A DNA stretch of 64,000 nucleotides, taken from positions 62,001-126,000 of the forward strand of contig JADNRY010000138.1 of assembly GCA_015501585.1 (NCBI GenBank), read 5' to 3'. Both the position numbers and the translations under genes were made by a program. Of the stretch, positions 23,621 to 35,930 are shown one piece after another. Position 1 is the stretch's first letter. Each line of letters opens with the position of its first letter. Source of the DNA: Rhodocollybia butyracea. Its lineage: Eukaryota; Basidiomycota; Agaricomycetes; Agaricales; Omphalotaceae. The notes beneath the pieces are model-generated. The model was not told the origin of the DNA, did no database searches, and saw only the letters and a program-made list of their open reading frames with translations.

Positions 23621-24255
23621 CGTCCGCCATTGGGGTAAAAAAATCCGTCTTAGTATGTACTATGTTGTACGATACATCATATATATATATTGGCCATTAT
23701 CCCTAGAAACATTTCGAGAAGAATCAGTTCAAACGGATGTGATAAAGCGAGGAATCTTTGGCCTGTTATCTACCTGTTATCTGAACCTGTGCGGTGCGAC
23801 AGCTGCGAGTTTGACCGAATTTCAAAATGAGGCCGAAGCTTCCTATCTCTCTATCTCTCTATCTCCCAGCTGCCGAAATGGTTCAAATGTGAAGGCTGTG
23901 CGAAAGTAAAAACTTGCAACGGCTCTCAGGCTTTCCGTATATAGTATTATAGATTTTTGAGACAAAAACTTGGATCCTGGGTGTTCCGGTCTGTTACTCT
24001 TGAATCTCAATTCTTATTAGCTCCAAGTTAGCACTCAACACTGCGGTCAGTCCTCCCAGCTGTGTTGATAGCGAGCGTTCCGATCAAACTATTTGCGGAA
24101 GCCGGGAAGGGCCAGGAGCACCGTTAGCGAGAATTTAGAAATTGAGATAGTCGTGCAGCCCCTTATAATTAATCAAGAGCAGTGATTCTGCAGGTTCTCT
24201 CGCCACCCAAACACAGTTTGCCGGTAAATCTGTGCTCCCTGCAATATTTCTCGAA
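23621..24255. other. intergenic, presumed promoter of the secreted-protein gene
   Basis: Contains an ATATAT run near 23685 and a CTATCTCTCTATCTC run near 23845. No gene or RNA was recognised. Confidence 0.3.
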
Positions 24256-25937
24256 ATGCGCTCTGCTCTTATTCTCTCCGCACTCCTCACTAGCTCCACA
24301 CGTGCTGCACCTCCTACACCAGTGTCAGGGTCCACAGATAACGCACAAGCTTGGCTGCCAGGATCATTGTGGCCCCATGTAAGTGTTGCTAGTGGCTTGT
24401 TGCTATCATACAACCTAATACCTTTGCATTGCCAGCTAGAGCCCACCGTGACCACGGGCATCACCAGGGTGATTGTAAACTTCATCAATGGCACAACAGG
24501 TGAAGCCTTGGGAACCGAGGAGCTTAAAAAGTTCAAAAATCAACAAGCTGTCACCAAAACGATGAGGGATGTTTTTAGATTACCTAGTGAAACGTCCGAA
24601 ATAACCTACAGAGGTTCGTATTTGCCGCAGAATTTACCGGGCTCGCCGATGGATCGGCAATGGGTTTATGTCATAGTCACTGGAGTGGGTCAGCCGTTTT
24701 TTGGATGGATAGCGAAAGGTGGTGAGTGCTCACTCTTGAATCCGGTTCTTCCTGCATTCTTCATAGAATCGCTAGCTAGAGTCCAGCAGGAAGGGTCGAC
24801 AGCTCGAACTCATAAAACGGCTACCGCGCTGTATGCTGGCCTTGCCTTAGGCGCGCCGCACCGGGGCCCTTTTGACGAAAGGGCCTTTAAGGGCAGACCA
24901 GATGCGAAGTTCCTCCAGACGGCTGTTACGCGGGATCAGCAAATCCAATGGAATAAGCTTATGGGCAAGTTTGGGGAACACTTCATGGTACCCCATTCTG
25001 TTATCGATGGTCCCGCGTATCCCCAGACAGAGATCACCGTAACCTTCATTGATGGCACAAGTGGTGAAGACCTGGGAACCGAGGAACCTGAATTTCCATC
25101 CAAAAGACACTTCACCAGAATTTTCGGTGATCTATTCGGACATAATAGCCAGACGTGCAGCATAACCTACAGAGGTCGGTATTCACCCCAGCATTTACCA
25201 CAGTCGCCAATGGATCGGCAATGGGTTTATTTCAAACTCACCGGAGTGGGTCAGTGCACGGAGAAGCCATGTTTTGGATGGATAGCAAAAGGTGGTAAGC
25301 ACTCACTTTTTGAATTGTGCTTTTTTCTCGATAGCTTTGCTAGTAAACTTCCACAGCAAGCAAGCGTACACAAGCTCCTCGGATCCCCCATACTATGTTG
25401 GCATTAGCTTAGGGGAGCCCCGCCGGGGCCGGTTTATAGCCTTCAAGGATAGACCTGATGCAAAGCCACACCAGACCACTACCACGCGGCTTCAACAAAA
25501 AGAATGGAACACAATTTTGGGCGAGTTTCAGAAACATTTCATGATACATCCCTTGCTTCCCACTACCGTGACCTTTGTTGATAAGAACGGTGGACCGTTG
25601 AATGGATATCAGGATATTCCACAGGAGATTGAACCCTTCCTCACCGCACAGATCAATCAAGCTTTAGATGTACCTAAGGGCTCGATAATTTACTGGCACG
25701 GTCCATATCCCGCACAACCGCGTTTTTTTATCAAGGTCATCGGAGGGCACCCGTACTGTCTACCTGATGATGCATGTTTTGGGATTGTAAATCAGCCTAA
25801 TGTTGGTGAGTACCTGCTCCCCGATCTGATTTTCTTCGCATTCCTCATGTAAGCTTTGACATGACAAAAGGCACGCACCCAGACCAAAGAGATATACTCA
25901 TTCTACAGCCGAAAGTGCGAGGCTCTAGGAGCACTAG
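24256..25937 (+). CDS. secreted protein with three internal modules (candidate effector)
   Basis: The ATG at 24256 begins a signal peptide, MRSALILSALLTSSTRAAP. After a first intron (donor near 24378, acceptor near 24435) come three related modules separated by phase-1 introns near 24722-24767 and 25296-25334. Each full module holds GLALGxPxRGxF, FKGRPDAKxxQT, a W-N-L-x-G-x-F stretch, VTFIDG and YRGxY-x-PQ. Modules one and two add SPMDRQWVY, TGVGQ and FGWIAKGG. The third is more diverged. Because every intron sits at the same module edge, the gene probably grew by exon duplication. Splicing after 25805 likely leads to a stop near 25937. No known family was recognised. Secretion is inferred from the leader only. 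Confidence 0.7.
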
Positions 25938-26089
25938 CCGCTCCAGTGGGGTTGACATTGTTGGGAAATATCCTGTACGCACTACTATAACAGGGGCTAG
26001 ATAGGATGATAGAATAGCTGCACAATGAATTTATGCTTCATTGACATCCCAAACATTAGCCTGGATTTTTGAATGAGCGCTTGAACATA

Positions 26090-26730
26090 TTGTTTTGTGC
26101 GGGTCTAACATCTTGTATGTATCTAGGTCTTGGACTAGGCTCGGTACTACAGGCAAAAATTATTTGTCAGCCAGAGGTGATCGCGCAACAGGCGTTGGGT
26201 GCCATACATATTAGCTTGTCCTATTACTTGGAAAATCCCTTGCTAGCGATCAGACTAAGTACCAATACTTGCTGTGATCATTGCACGCTGGTATCTCAAA
26301 ATATCCACAAGAAGCTTATACACCTCACTCGTTGACCCTCACCTCACCTCGGCCTGTGAGGTCGGCTTGGATGTCCAAAAGAAGAACATTCGCCTCCTGA
26401 AGCAGGTACAGGTCCGCTTTCTCCGCCGCATGCTAGGCCTCTCCCATTCCTCTATCGTCTCAGTCCTCTTTACGGATAACGGAGTTATGCCAATTCGTCT
26501 TGAAGGGGCTGCTTGGACACTTAAACACCTGATCTATCTCCTTGAGCTTCACTGCGTCCCGCTGACCCGGGTTCGTTGTAGGGATACCGTACTGCTAATT
26601 TTGCGCACATCCCCGGCAAGGACAGGGCCGCTCCTAGAGGTTAAGCGGCAGTCAAAGAAGTGTCGGGGGTGTGGCGGGCACATTGAGACACCCCAGCACG
26701 TACTCCTTGTTTTCTGATGCTGGCACATCA
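26090..26730 (+). pseudogene. non-LTR retrotransposon (LINE) remnant, C-terminal RT end
   Basis: The open frame 26274-26717 contains QVQVRFLRRMLGLSHSS, then an Arg/Leu-rich helical stretch, and ends with CRGCGG-x4-TPQHVLL. This matches the region after the reverse transcriptase of Tad1/I-type LINEs, which ends in a CCHC-like knuckle. RT motifs and the endonuclease are absent, and there is no poly-A tail. Confidence 0.7.
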
Positions 26731-27119
26731 CTCAAACAATGTGTTTTCCACTGGGACCACGTAATCCCCACTGCCTAGTTTGTCCACGAGGTTCTTCCCC
26801 ATTGGAGGGCATTCATTAATGACAGAGGGGAGGGTGAGTTGCTCAGATAGTAAAGAAGACAAGGAGGAAAATATAGTTCATTGTGTATTGTACATGTACA
26901 CCTGTTGATACCCCTTTGAGAGGGTCTGCAGTCTACCTTCCCTCTGTGGGTTGAGCTCGCTGTTAACGTTGCTTAGGCCCTGCTGTTCCCTCGTGGAACC
27001 CCGCTGTAGGGCGGAGATAATACTACAGCGGGGCCGAGTATAATACTTCCGTCTTACATCAAAGCTGTCATGAATGAGAACAAAAGAAATCTCTTTCCTC
27101 AACTCTACAGTATTCCTAC
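26731..27119. other. intergenic upstream of the acyltransferase
   Basis: No gene recognised. A short inverted match (CCCCGCTGTAG / CTACAGCGGGG, near 27000-27030) could form a hairpin. Confidence 0.35.
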
Positions 27120-28563
27120 ATGTCTAAGCTTGACTTCGTAGTTGTTCCACTCAGCGGGATAGATCAGAACGTTGTGCACAATGTTGGCATTACCTTTGGA
27201 TATGTCGTCAAGGCGGTAGACGTCGCAGCTCTGCAGAAAGCAGCACAGCACACTGCGGACAAATGGAGACTGCTGGCTGGTCGCGTCGAGTGGGATGCTG
27301 CCAGGAAGACTTATCAAGTTCGAGTTCCTGTCTCTAAATCACTTCCCGAGGACTACGCTTCAATAAAATTCACTACCACCGAATTCCCCTCCTTCAGCCT
27401 GAACCTACCCTCTCTGGACGAGGACTCGAGACAAATACTCGACAGACCTCCATTGAAATATTTTCGTGCACGCACTACTCCGTCCTCGTTGAATGCATAC
27501 GCTGCAAAACGCTTTCCACTCATGGCAATCCATGTATCGCTCCTACAAAACTGCACGTGTGTCGGGATATCATTTCCTCATGGTGTGTTCGACGCCATAG
27601 GAATGGGCATGGCAATCCGCGGGGTGAGTGCTGCACTAAACAATCTCGAATGGACACCTCCTATGCTTCATGCATCGAATATCAATATTCTGGAGGACAC
27701 ATTATCGAACCTGAGAGAGGCGGATTCTATGGAGAGTGCTCTTCCTAGTGGGCTTCCCAATTTAACGATGGCGCTTGCTCCTCCAACAATCATGAACCTG
27801 TTATCTTTATGGCTCTCTATTGCGTTTGAGATGTGTGGGACAGATCGACGACTCGAGCAGTTCATCTTGGGCCTCGAACCGTCGAGCATATAATGGTCAG
27901 AATGACGAAGGAGTCAGAGGAATCCGGAAAGCCTCTGGTCTCAAAGGGAGATATGCTTATTGCTTGGTTACTGAAAGTCTGTCAATCCACTTGTACTTAT
28001 ATGGGTAGTGCTCACATCTTAAACAGGCCGCCTACCTTGAAGAGGGATGTAACACTCCCAACAAGATTTCTATTAATTCTGTTTTTTCAATGAGGCAGAT
28101 ACTCTCCGAGATAAACCCTGAATTCGAGCAGTATCCTCATAATGCATATACGCCAATAGCCCTCCCATTGATTGATATTCGCTCTCTTTCCTCAATGTCT
28201 CTCTATGAACTTGCCTTGCGTCATCGCGAAAGCCTTAACGAGAGGCGGAACATCACCTACATCCAGAGAGTTGCAAAGTGGTGGCACAGTATAGGCTGGG
28301 GCATTGTGCCTCTACGAAGAAGGAAGCTGGACAGCTGGCTTTTTTCAAACCAGGTTCTTAGTGGGATCGAGACACTTGATTTGGGTTCCGAGCAGCTGGG
28401 ACTCTGGTTCTGGGGAACTCCGGTTCTACCTGACCATAGTGTTACAATCAACAAGTTCCGGGATGGTGGCTATCTTGTCAAAGCATGTGTACGTGCTTCA
28501 CGTTGGAGAGCAATAGAAAAAGCATTAGAGAGAATGGAGGGCGGGTTGGACCCTTTTGTTTGA
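27120..28563 (+). CDS. BAHD-family acyltransferase, one frameshift
   Basis: BAHD enzymes move acyl groups from CoA to hydroxyl or amine acceptors; fungal members often belong to secondary metabolism. The protein starts MSKLDFVVVPLSG and carries the catalytic HxxxD as HGVFD (His codon 27579-27581, residue 154). LDLGSEQLGLWFWG occupies the usual place of the DFGWG motif. One intron (27977-28026, 50 nt, phase 0) separates the exons. Total length is about 464 residues, normal for the family. The frame changes at about 27831-27836 (ATGTGTGGGAC). A TG duplication or one-base loss there would disable the gene unless it is an assembly error. No clustered biosynthetic partners are visible. The acceptor is unknown. 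Confidence 0.82.
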
Positions 28564-28829
28564 ACTTTTGTCTTGTCCACATGCATTTCGAATAAAAATA
28601 TTACTTTCCTGTAAATGTCTTCACACCAATTGATGAGTTCACTACATAAGCCTCAGACAGACTTAAGGTAGTAACCCGCGGAGTGAAAGCAACCCGGTTC
28701 CGTCTCAACGGTTACTTTAGGGTTGACTCCGACCCAGATGGCTCTTCTAGTAGGCTTTTGGATACTCAAAAACCAAGTAGATTAACCTGGTCAAAATAAT
28801 CAACTATAATATTGACTAATGACTGAAAG
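28564..28829. other. 3' flank of the acyltransferase
   Basis: Contains AATAAAAAT 28 nt after the stop as a possible polyadenylation signal. Nothing else is recognised. Confidence 0.35.
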
Positions 28830-29010
28830 AAGATGACCCAAGACCCGAACCTTCGAGAAGAGGTATGAACAGAATGCACCCTATGCTCTGACGGAAATCA
28901 CAGGCTCTAGTGACGAACACCAGGTGTGTGAGGCGGGGAGCACAGACGACACCACAGATATTGTGGAATCTGTGCTCTAGGTGGGAGATCGTCGTTCGGG
29001 AGTGTTGTAA
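28830..29010 (-). pseudogene. displaced internal fragment of the F-box/LRR-like family
   Basis: Matches 34790-34965 of the larger copy. The minus strand reads LEHRFHNICGVV, APRLTHLVFVTRACDFR and GCILFIPLLEG. The same segment is missing from the neighbouring copy at 29.4-32.1 kb, so it is either a rearranged piece of that gene or a fourth partial copy. Confidence 0.65.
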
Positions 29011-29399
29011 TGGCGGATCCCCGTAACAGTGCGCCATTACAGTCTTTAACAAGCGATGCTACTACATGCCTTTCCCATGATCTTGTATTAGAAAAACCGA
29101 CGACCAAATACAGCAGATGCTCTTTAAATGTTGGTGCTAAAGCATCTGATGAATCTGAAGATCTTACGAATCAGCTTGTGCTGCAACGATGCCGTCAAAC
29201 CTTCCTATTGCTGTTGCCTGCCTCATCATCATCGCATCCATTTCAGGTTGCCCGCGACGTTGGCACATAAACATATATAGCATTACAATATATACGTATA
29301 CCCTACATATAAACACCCCCTCCAAAAGTCCAAAGTATAAGTAAATAAATCCTATAATAGATATTCAATATTTACGATAATATTAGTCTTATTTCCTCT

Positions 29400-32150
29400 C
29401 CCTATCCACGGGTATACATCCCCTACGTACCAAGCCCATCTCACCCGAAGTTCCCCCTCATACTCGTTCTGATACCTACGCCCATGCTCGCACTCACGGC
29501 TCCCTCCGAAGCCGAATCAGCTACATACGGAATGGGACTGTCCTGTACCGGATGCCTCCAGCTAACGAGAACGCCCTCCCGACCAAGGTCCCCGATAGAA
29601 GACTGTGTAGAAGACGGGGTAGAAGAGTTCTGCGCCTGTTTGTCACTGGAGCACGCGAAGCGCACGTCAAGGTGTTTTAGGGCGACAACTTGGCAAAGCC
29701 AACGCAGCGCTGGTTCGGGAACGAGCAAACGCGAGAAGAGCCTCTTCGGAGACGTGCTTGCATTCCGGTAATACAAGCTTTTCGAGGCGGGGGCAGAGAG
29801 GGGAAGGGGTGTCGGTATCTGCATCGGCGTTGATTTCAGACGACGCAGGGCCGACAGTGAATCGAACGGCGTACGTCGTTCACAACGGGGACTGGCACAA
29901 TCTTGCACTCGGGATCAAACCGCTTCTACATCATCGTGCATGGGTCGAGGCAGAGATTTGTGAGGAGGGGAGATTGTAGTAGGCGGGAGATAAGAATGGA
30001 CTAGAGAGGTATATTCTTCGAGGGGGAAAGATGAACGTGAACCGAAACCTGAAACGGAAAGAAGAGGTAAGCAAGAGATCGGAAGTCAGAAGATAAACTT
30101 TCACCTTCAAGAAGAGGCATAAGTTACCGACTCATCATTAAGTGGGATACGACCGCAAACGATTACAGCGACGGCACGAGACTGATGAGGTCTTGAGGTC
30201 TTGGAAAGATAATACAGATTTCCCATTGCTGTTACCTTTCCGATACGAGGAAGAAGGGTACACAGCCGTAGATGACCTCCGTTCCATACCGGGATCGAGG
30301 AAGATATCTACGCTTTTGAGCCACGGGACGTCTTCTGGTTCGAGATCCTCTGTGGAAGAATTGAGCACGCCTACAAAACTGAGATGCAGCTGGATGTGTT
30401 TCCATCTGCGAGAAAACTACACGATGAATTCTAAGAGGGATAGATGTGCGTCGGAGATATCAATAGACCTGAAATTCTGCCGTAGCGGCAAGCTCGCATG
30501 CACATGGACCGCTTCTACGTAGCTCACTTCGCAATACCCTCTCTCCGCCGCTGCAGCCTCCCGGCCAGCTCCTCCGTATCTGCAACCTCATTGACCAACG
30601 CCTTGGGCACATCATTGCACATGTAGACTGGTCCACAGCTGTGGCGTAGCCAGTACTAATTCCTTTCGTGCACCGCATTGTGGTCGGAGGGAAGACAATC
30701 GATGAAGATTTCTGAGATGAGTTCCCGAGGGAGACAGCGGAGCAGGGAGATTAAGCTTTTAGCCCAGTGAGAATCGACAATGGGCAGAGCCGGAAAAATA
30801 TGGAAATACCTGGGGGTATATGGAAATTTGCGGAAGAATCTGGAAGGAGACCGAACCTGTAAAGGTGATTTCGCCGGTTTTGCCTTTTTTTCACACAAAA
30901 TGCAGAAGATCTTGATCCGTTTCATTTCTCTAAGTATTTTTTAGCTCGACCGTTTCTTGAATGACTTATTCTGTCTTATAATTTTCATTCAAATTCTACT
31001 CAAATATTTGACTGTCGTTTTTTTGGGGATTTCCCACACCTGCTCTCTCTTTCGTACCACCACCATCTAGGACCCTCTCCTCCTGTCAGTCCCTCGCTAT
31101 CGTCCTTCTTCCTTTGATTGTTCTCTTATTGCCGCCAGTCTTAACACAGATCTCAGCTTCAGCTAGCTCCATCTCTTTTCCAAAGACAGGTTCCCCCAGT
31201 TATCCACTTTCTTATCTGATTCGACACATCTTGGCGCGTTGGGAAAGGCCTTCTGATTAGAGCTGGTTATATGCTAAGTTTGGTAGTAGCAAAGCGTATC
31301 CTGGTGAGTTCTTGGTGTCTACTGACTGACACATGTTCTGATACGTTCCTTACAGGCGAGTGCATTCATGACACAAGCGCACTTTGTGTGATGGCCGTAT
31401 CTATGACATGGATGGACTCTTGGGCGCGTGTGAGTACTACGCGCGAGATTCTCGATCAATTATTCGCTAATCTTTTTCGTACTAGAACCGATGGAATTGA
31501 ATTTGAGTGTATGCTGTGTATGCTATGAGGAAGGGACGAGGAGGCGTAGTAGTAGTGGTAACAGTAGTAATATGTAGTAGCGTAGTAGCGACTAATAAAC
31601 CGGATTACCCAGATAGTCCCAGATAATTCCAGATATCACCAGAAAAACTGTTTGTATGCGATCGTACGGATAAAATTTGCCTGGAATTTCCATACCAGTC
31701 CGTAATAACGGCAATAATCCGGACGATATTTGGCAGTGACCTGGAAATTTCCAGATTCCCATACATTTCCGGCTGTGTCCAGCTCATCCCATTGTCGATT
31801 CTCACTGGGTTTTAGGCCTTAGGGCTAGATGGGCGCCGACGTGGGTGTTAAGATGTTCGTACCCGGAGATGAGGCCGTTTAAGGTGTTCTGCAGACGGCC
31901 GATTTTGGTAGCTAGTTGGGAGAGTTTGTCGCCAGGAGCTGAGAGGAGAGCTTGGCCTTCGGATGGATTAGCAGGTTAATTGGTGTGCAGGACGTGGGCC
32001 AAGGGAAAATAAATGAAGGTTGGCAGCTGTAGAGCAAAGGAACGCAACGCCTAAAACACTATCCTGTCAGCAGCCCTGCAAGGTTGAGCATGAGGAGATA
32101 TGTAACATACGATGCCCTCAGGGCGTCGGCATAATCTAGAAAAGTGTCTC
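29400..32150 (-). pseudogene. F-box/LRR-like protein gene, copy 1, interrupted by a TIR element
   Basis: Fungal F-box proteins recruit substrates to SCF ubiquitin ligases. The 5' part on the minus strand (about 32000-31816) encodes a coil region ending AHLALR. The F-box resumes after the insertion as LISLLRCLPRELISEIF (about 30754-30700), followed by TPQLWTSL. LRR-like parts survive at 30138-30368 and 29441-29908 (DLEPEDVPWLKSVDIFLDP; DLGREGVLVSWRHPVQ). About 350 bp present in copy 2 (34806-35190) are deleted near 30115. Several frames are lost. The upstream 320 bp (32150-32470) resemble 47690-47960 near copy 3. Confidence 0.7.
30763..31809. mobile_element. 1,047-bp TIR element, 6-bp target duplication TTTTAG
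   Basis: Terminal inverted repeats of 22 bp are perfect (30763-30784 and 31788-31809, starting CCCAGTGAGAATCG), with weaker similarity further in. TTTTAG flanks both sides (30757-30762, 31810-31815). The interior has pyrimidine-rich DNA, the palindrome CTGGAAATTTCCAG at 31741-31754 and no transposase. It is probably non-autonomous. The superfamily is not assigned. Confidence 0.85.
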
Positions 32151-32504
32151 CAAGTGTCTACCCCTGCCCAACTCCCAAGCCCGAGACTGACAAAAGTATC
32201 AAGAAAAAAAATTTATTACATGAAAGATGCATGGCAGCGGAATTTGGGATCTGACAAGTGAGCCCAACAAGACCATATTCCAGTAGACACTTCGCTACCC
32301 GGATCCCTTGGTGTTAGATATGCGACGAAGGTAAAGACAGAGATCGTTCGTAACAGAAAAGTCACACTTGTCACTTGGCGCGCGATCAGTAACGTTCACG
32401 TGTTGTTTTATGTCAACTCGTTAGCTTGCGCGCGGCCGAGTCTTCCCGTTCTTTTCTTTCTAGATGGTACAACAGTCCACTCAGCTCGATTTCAAATCTT
32501 TTTA

Positions 32505-33020
32505 AAATGTTACGTCCTAGATTCAATATTCGCCTCCTGTACTCCACTGCTGGGATAGTACAGTCTAGTACGCCAGTCGTGACTCACGAGCAGATTCACC
32601 GCAGATAAGTAGAAAGTTTGCAAGCAAAGGAAGAGGGACTATGACTGGACTAGGACCCAAGCTAGCAAGGCCCATACTTCTCCGTCCCTCGAGAAAGAAC
32701 CTGGAAAATAGTAGTAGCTTGGGCCAGGTTCCCCCGTTCCCTAAACGCATAAATCGAGGACCAAACGCCGCAGAGACGACATTCATGGAGAAAGAATCGT
32801 GGGTGAGTGGTCTCGATTTGTTTGTTTCGGGAAAATGGGAGAAAAGATTGGACTTGACGGCATAGCCTTGATCAGGAGATGTGTGATAGAGCAAGGGGCG
32901 ATAGAAGTAACTGAGCCCAAAACGGGTGAAAAGTATTCCATCTGGGACAGCACCCATGGGAGTAAGCACAAATCAGCAGCGAAATCAAAAGGTTTCCTTC
33001 TCATTGCTATAGGCCAGAGG
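32505..33020 (+). CDS. possible small spliced gene with mitochondrial-type leader
   Basis: The ATG at 32505 opens MLRPRFNIRLLYSTAG, an Arg-rich, amphipathic start like a mitochondrial presequence. Downstream plus-strand frames read TMTGLGPKLARPIL (from about 32640) and, after an intron-like GTGAGT...ATAG stretch, EVTEPKTGEKYSIWDS (to about 33000). The phases I can read do not join cleanly. It may be a gene with introns I mis-placed, or a decayed one. No family is assigned. Confidence 0.35.
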
Positions 33021-33059
33021 AGGTGAGGGAGGAGGAGGGATGTATTGCTGGTAGAGGAA

Positions 33060-33300
33060 AGGCTGGGAGGCCCATGTCAATGCATCCTCGAGCATGGGGA
33101 GGACTTTTGGGGGTTTCAGGTTGATACTGGGATTGAGAAGACCGATGGTTTGGTTGAGCGGAGGCTGGATTGAGAGGTGGATGGAGAAAGTGAGAAGAAG
33201 GGGCAGGCTTTTCGCCGGATGAAGGAAGATAGCGGGGAAATATTAAGGTAATGAAGGCTGTAGGAACCGGGACTCGTTGATCAGTCTAAAGTTTAAAAAT
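33060..33300 (+). pseudogene. 3' fragment of a beta-repeat (DUF7330-like) gene
   Basis: The plus strand shares TDGLVERRL and EVDGE with the last exon of the intact gene at 21318-22652 (there on the minus strand), as well as the DNA GGTTTGGTTGAGCGGAGGCT. A stop follows ERRLD, and the frame is then lost. Confidence 0.65.
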
Positions 33301-33973
33301 TAAGCCCAGTGAATATCCGTCCGAATCAGCGCAGTTAATCAGTGCTGTTCGATCCTGTATACTATACATCATATCCTATGTATTACAACTACACAGCAAC
33401 CACATTATCCCGAGAAACATGTCTTTGATTTCCCGAAATATCAGTCCAAGATTTTCAGCCTGCCTTTGCTACAATCCTACAGTTCATCGCCGCCTCTTTT
33501 TGCCCATTGCGTCGGCCCCTGTATAATAAGATGTACGGTAGCTCCTTCTGACGATCTCAGCGATCCTAAAATATCATCACCGATATTGTCGCAATCTTGC
33601 AGGCTTTTAGGGACACTACCCAAGTGTACATCGTGCAGTTAGCAATTGGGCCGATGTGGGAAAGAGAGGGATGTATAACGAGAGAAGTGAACGAAAAGGG
33701 ATAATTTGGAGATACGGCAACGGCCACTGAGGTGTTAATGTTGTAAACATAAGTCTACGAAATTCCTATAAACATTGCTCTACTACGAACTACCATCCGT
33801 GCATACGATAGGCACACTAACATATATAGCATTACATATAAATATACGTATACCCTACATATAACACCTCCCCCAAGAGTCCAAGGTATAAGTAAATCCT
33901 ATAATAATTATCCAATATATACGAGAATATTTAGTCGAACAGCTACTTCATTATTCTTATCCACTCTCCCTTA
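33301..33973. other. intergenic; 3' part shared with copy 1 flank
   Basis: From about 33815 the AT-rich 3' flank (CATATATAGCATTACA, ATACGTATACCCTACATATA) matches 29270-29400, so copies 1 and 2 were duplicated with their 3' flank. Nothing is recognised before that. Confidence 0.5.
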
Positions 33974-35930
33974 TCAGCGGGTATACATCCCCTGCGTACC
34001 AAGCCCATCCCACCCAAAGTTCCCCCTCATACCCGTTCTGATACCTACACCCATGCTCGTACTCATGGCGCCCTCCCAAGCCGAATCAGCTACATACGGA
34101 GCGGGACTGCCCTGTACCGGATGTCTCCAGCTCACGAGAACACCCTCCCGACCAAGGTCAGCAATAGAAGAGAGTATACGGGACGATATAAAAGACGGGG
34201 ATGGCGACGAAACGAACATGGTGCTGCTCCTTGGGCGGGTCGCCGATGCCAAGGAGGAAGAATCCTGAGTCTGCTTCTCATTGGAGCGGGCAAAGCTTAC
34301 GTCGAGGTATCTTAGGGGAACGACTTGGCTACGGGTGGATATGGAAGAAGAGCGTGCCAATGCCAATGCAGCGCTAGTTCGGGACCGGGCGAACGCCAAC
34401 AGCGCTTCCTCGGAAGCGTGCCTGCACGATGGTAAGACGAGCTTTTCGAGGCGGGGACAGAGGGGAGAAGGGGTTGTCTCAGCGTCAGTGTCGGCGTTAG
34501 ACAACGCAAGGCCGACAGTAAGTCGCTGGACAAGTACGTCGTCCACGATTGGCACCGGAACGATCTTGCATTCGGGATCGAACCGGTTCTGCATCATCGT
34601 ACATGGGTCTAAGCAAAGATGTGTGAGCGCGGAGAGGGAATGAAGGCAGGAGATGAGAATGGATTGAGATTTTAGGGGCGCTGAGAGGTATAGTTCTTCG
34701 AGGGGGGGAGACGGAGCTGAACCTGAGAGAAATGGTAAGAAATGGTAAGAGGTACGAAAGGGACGTAAGGAAGGAGATGAACTTTCACCTTCAAGAAGAG
34801 GCATGAACGGTATACACCCTATTCCTCTGCGGAAATCGAACGCTCTGGCGATGAAGGCCAGGCGTGTGAGGCCGGGAGCACGGATGACACTAAACAGATT
34901 GTTAAATCTATGTTCTACTTCTCCTACCGGGAGATCGTCGTTCGGAAGAGTGAAGTGGAGGGATAGTGCCCGGAGGGAATTGAGCTGGATCATATCGGTA
35001 GTAGATGCAGGGTCGACAGGTGTGAGCAGTACACCTAGTGTGCAGCTCGATAGGTTAGGCGAGTTCGCCAGGATAGAAAGCGTTTGAGGAACCGTCAGAC
35101 GGGAGGAATCACATGGTGATTTAAAGGTGAGGTCGGTAAGGTTGGCCCAGGGGAGCTGCAGCTGGTGGAGCGGCTGGAAGTGTTGGTGCACCGCAAACGA
35201 TTGCAGCGACGGCGCGAGACGTATGAGGTCTCGGAACGGTAGTAAGGGTTTCCCATTGCTGTTACTTTCACGGTAGGAGGAGGAAGGGTAAACAGCTGAG
35301 GATAACCTTCGCTGTGTACTCGGTTCAAGGAAAATCTCGACGCTTTTAAGCCACGGGACGTCCTCGGGTTCAAGATCCTCTACGAGGGAGTTGAGTAAGC
35401 CGACGAAGAAGGGGCTGAGATGCAGCTGGATATCTTTCCATCGCCGAGAGAAGAAGACGATGGATTCTAAAAGGGAGAGGTATGCGTCTGAAATAGACCC
35501 TGAAAGTCTGCCGTACCCTGACATATGGATAGACATCGAAAGCAGCAAGCACATTGACCGCTCTACCCACTTTTCAATACCTTCTCTCCGCCACTGAAGC
35601 CTCTCGACCAGCTCCTCTGCATCCGCAGTCTCATTAACCAACGCCTTCAGTTGTAGCCAATGATAACTCCCTCATACCCTCCAAAATGACTGTTAGCGGT
35701 GCTTCCATGGGGGCTCTGCACCGCATTGCAATGGGAGGGAAGACAAGCGATAAAAATCTCCGAGATAAGTCCGCGATGGAGACGGCGTAGCGGGGATATG
35801 AGGCCTTGAGGGCTAGATGGGCGTCGAAGTGGGTTTTGAGGCAGTCGTGCGGATGACCGGTACCATTAGGGTTGTTCTGTAACCGGTTGGTTTCGTTGGG
35901 AGAGTTCAGAGTGAGGTGCTGCAAGGAGGT
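33974..35930 (-). CDS. F-box/LRR-like protein, copy 2 (best-preserved), N-terminus decayed
   Basis: A long open frame, 35641-33974, encodes about 555 residues of LRR-like sequence (DLEPEDVPWLKSVEIFLEP, LSILANSPNLSSCTLG, LRALSLHFTLPNDDLP, LCPRLEKLVLPSCRHASEEALLAFA). It ends with a conserved tail, DLGREGVLVSWRHPVQG. The frame has no ATG at its 5' end. The F-box lies just upstream in other frames (LISPLRRLHRGLISEIFIACLP near 35800-35735; MEAPLTVILEGMRELSLATT near 35700-35640), preceded by a coil piece AHLALKA. So at least two frame changes separate coil, F-box and LRR parts. Unmapped introns are the alternative. It would act as an SCF substrate adaptor if expressed. Confidence 0.7.
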
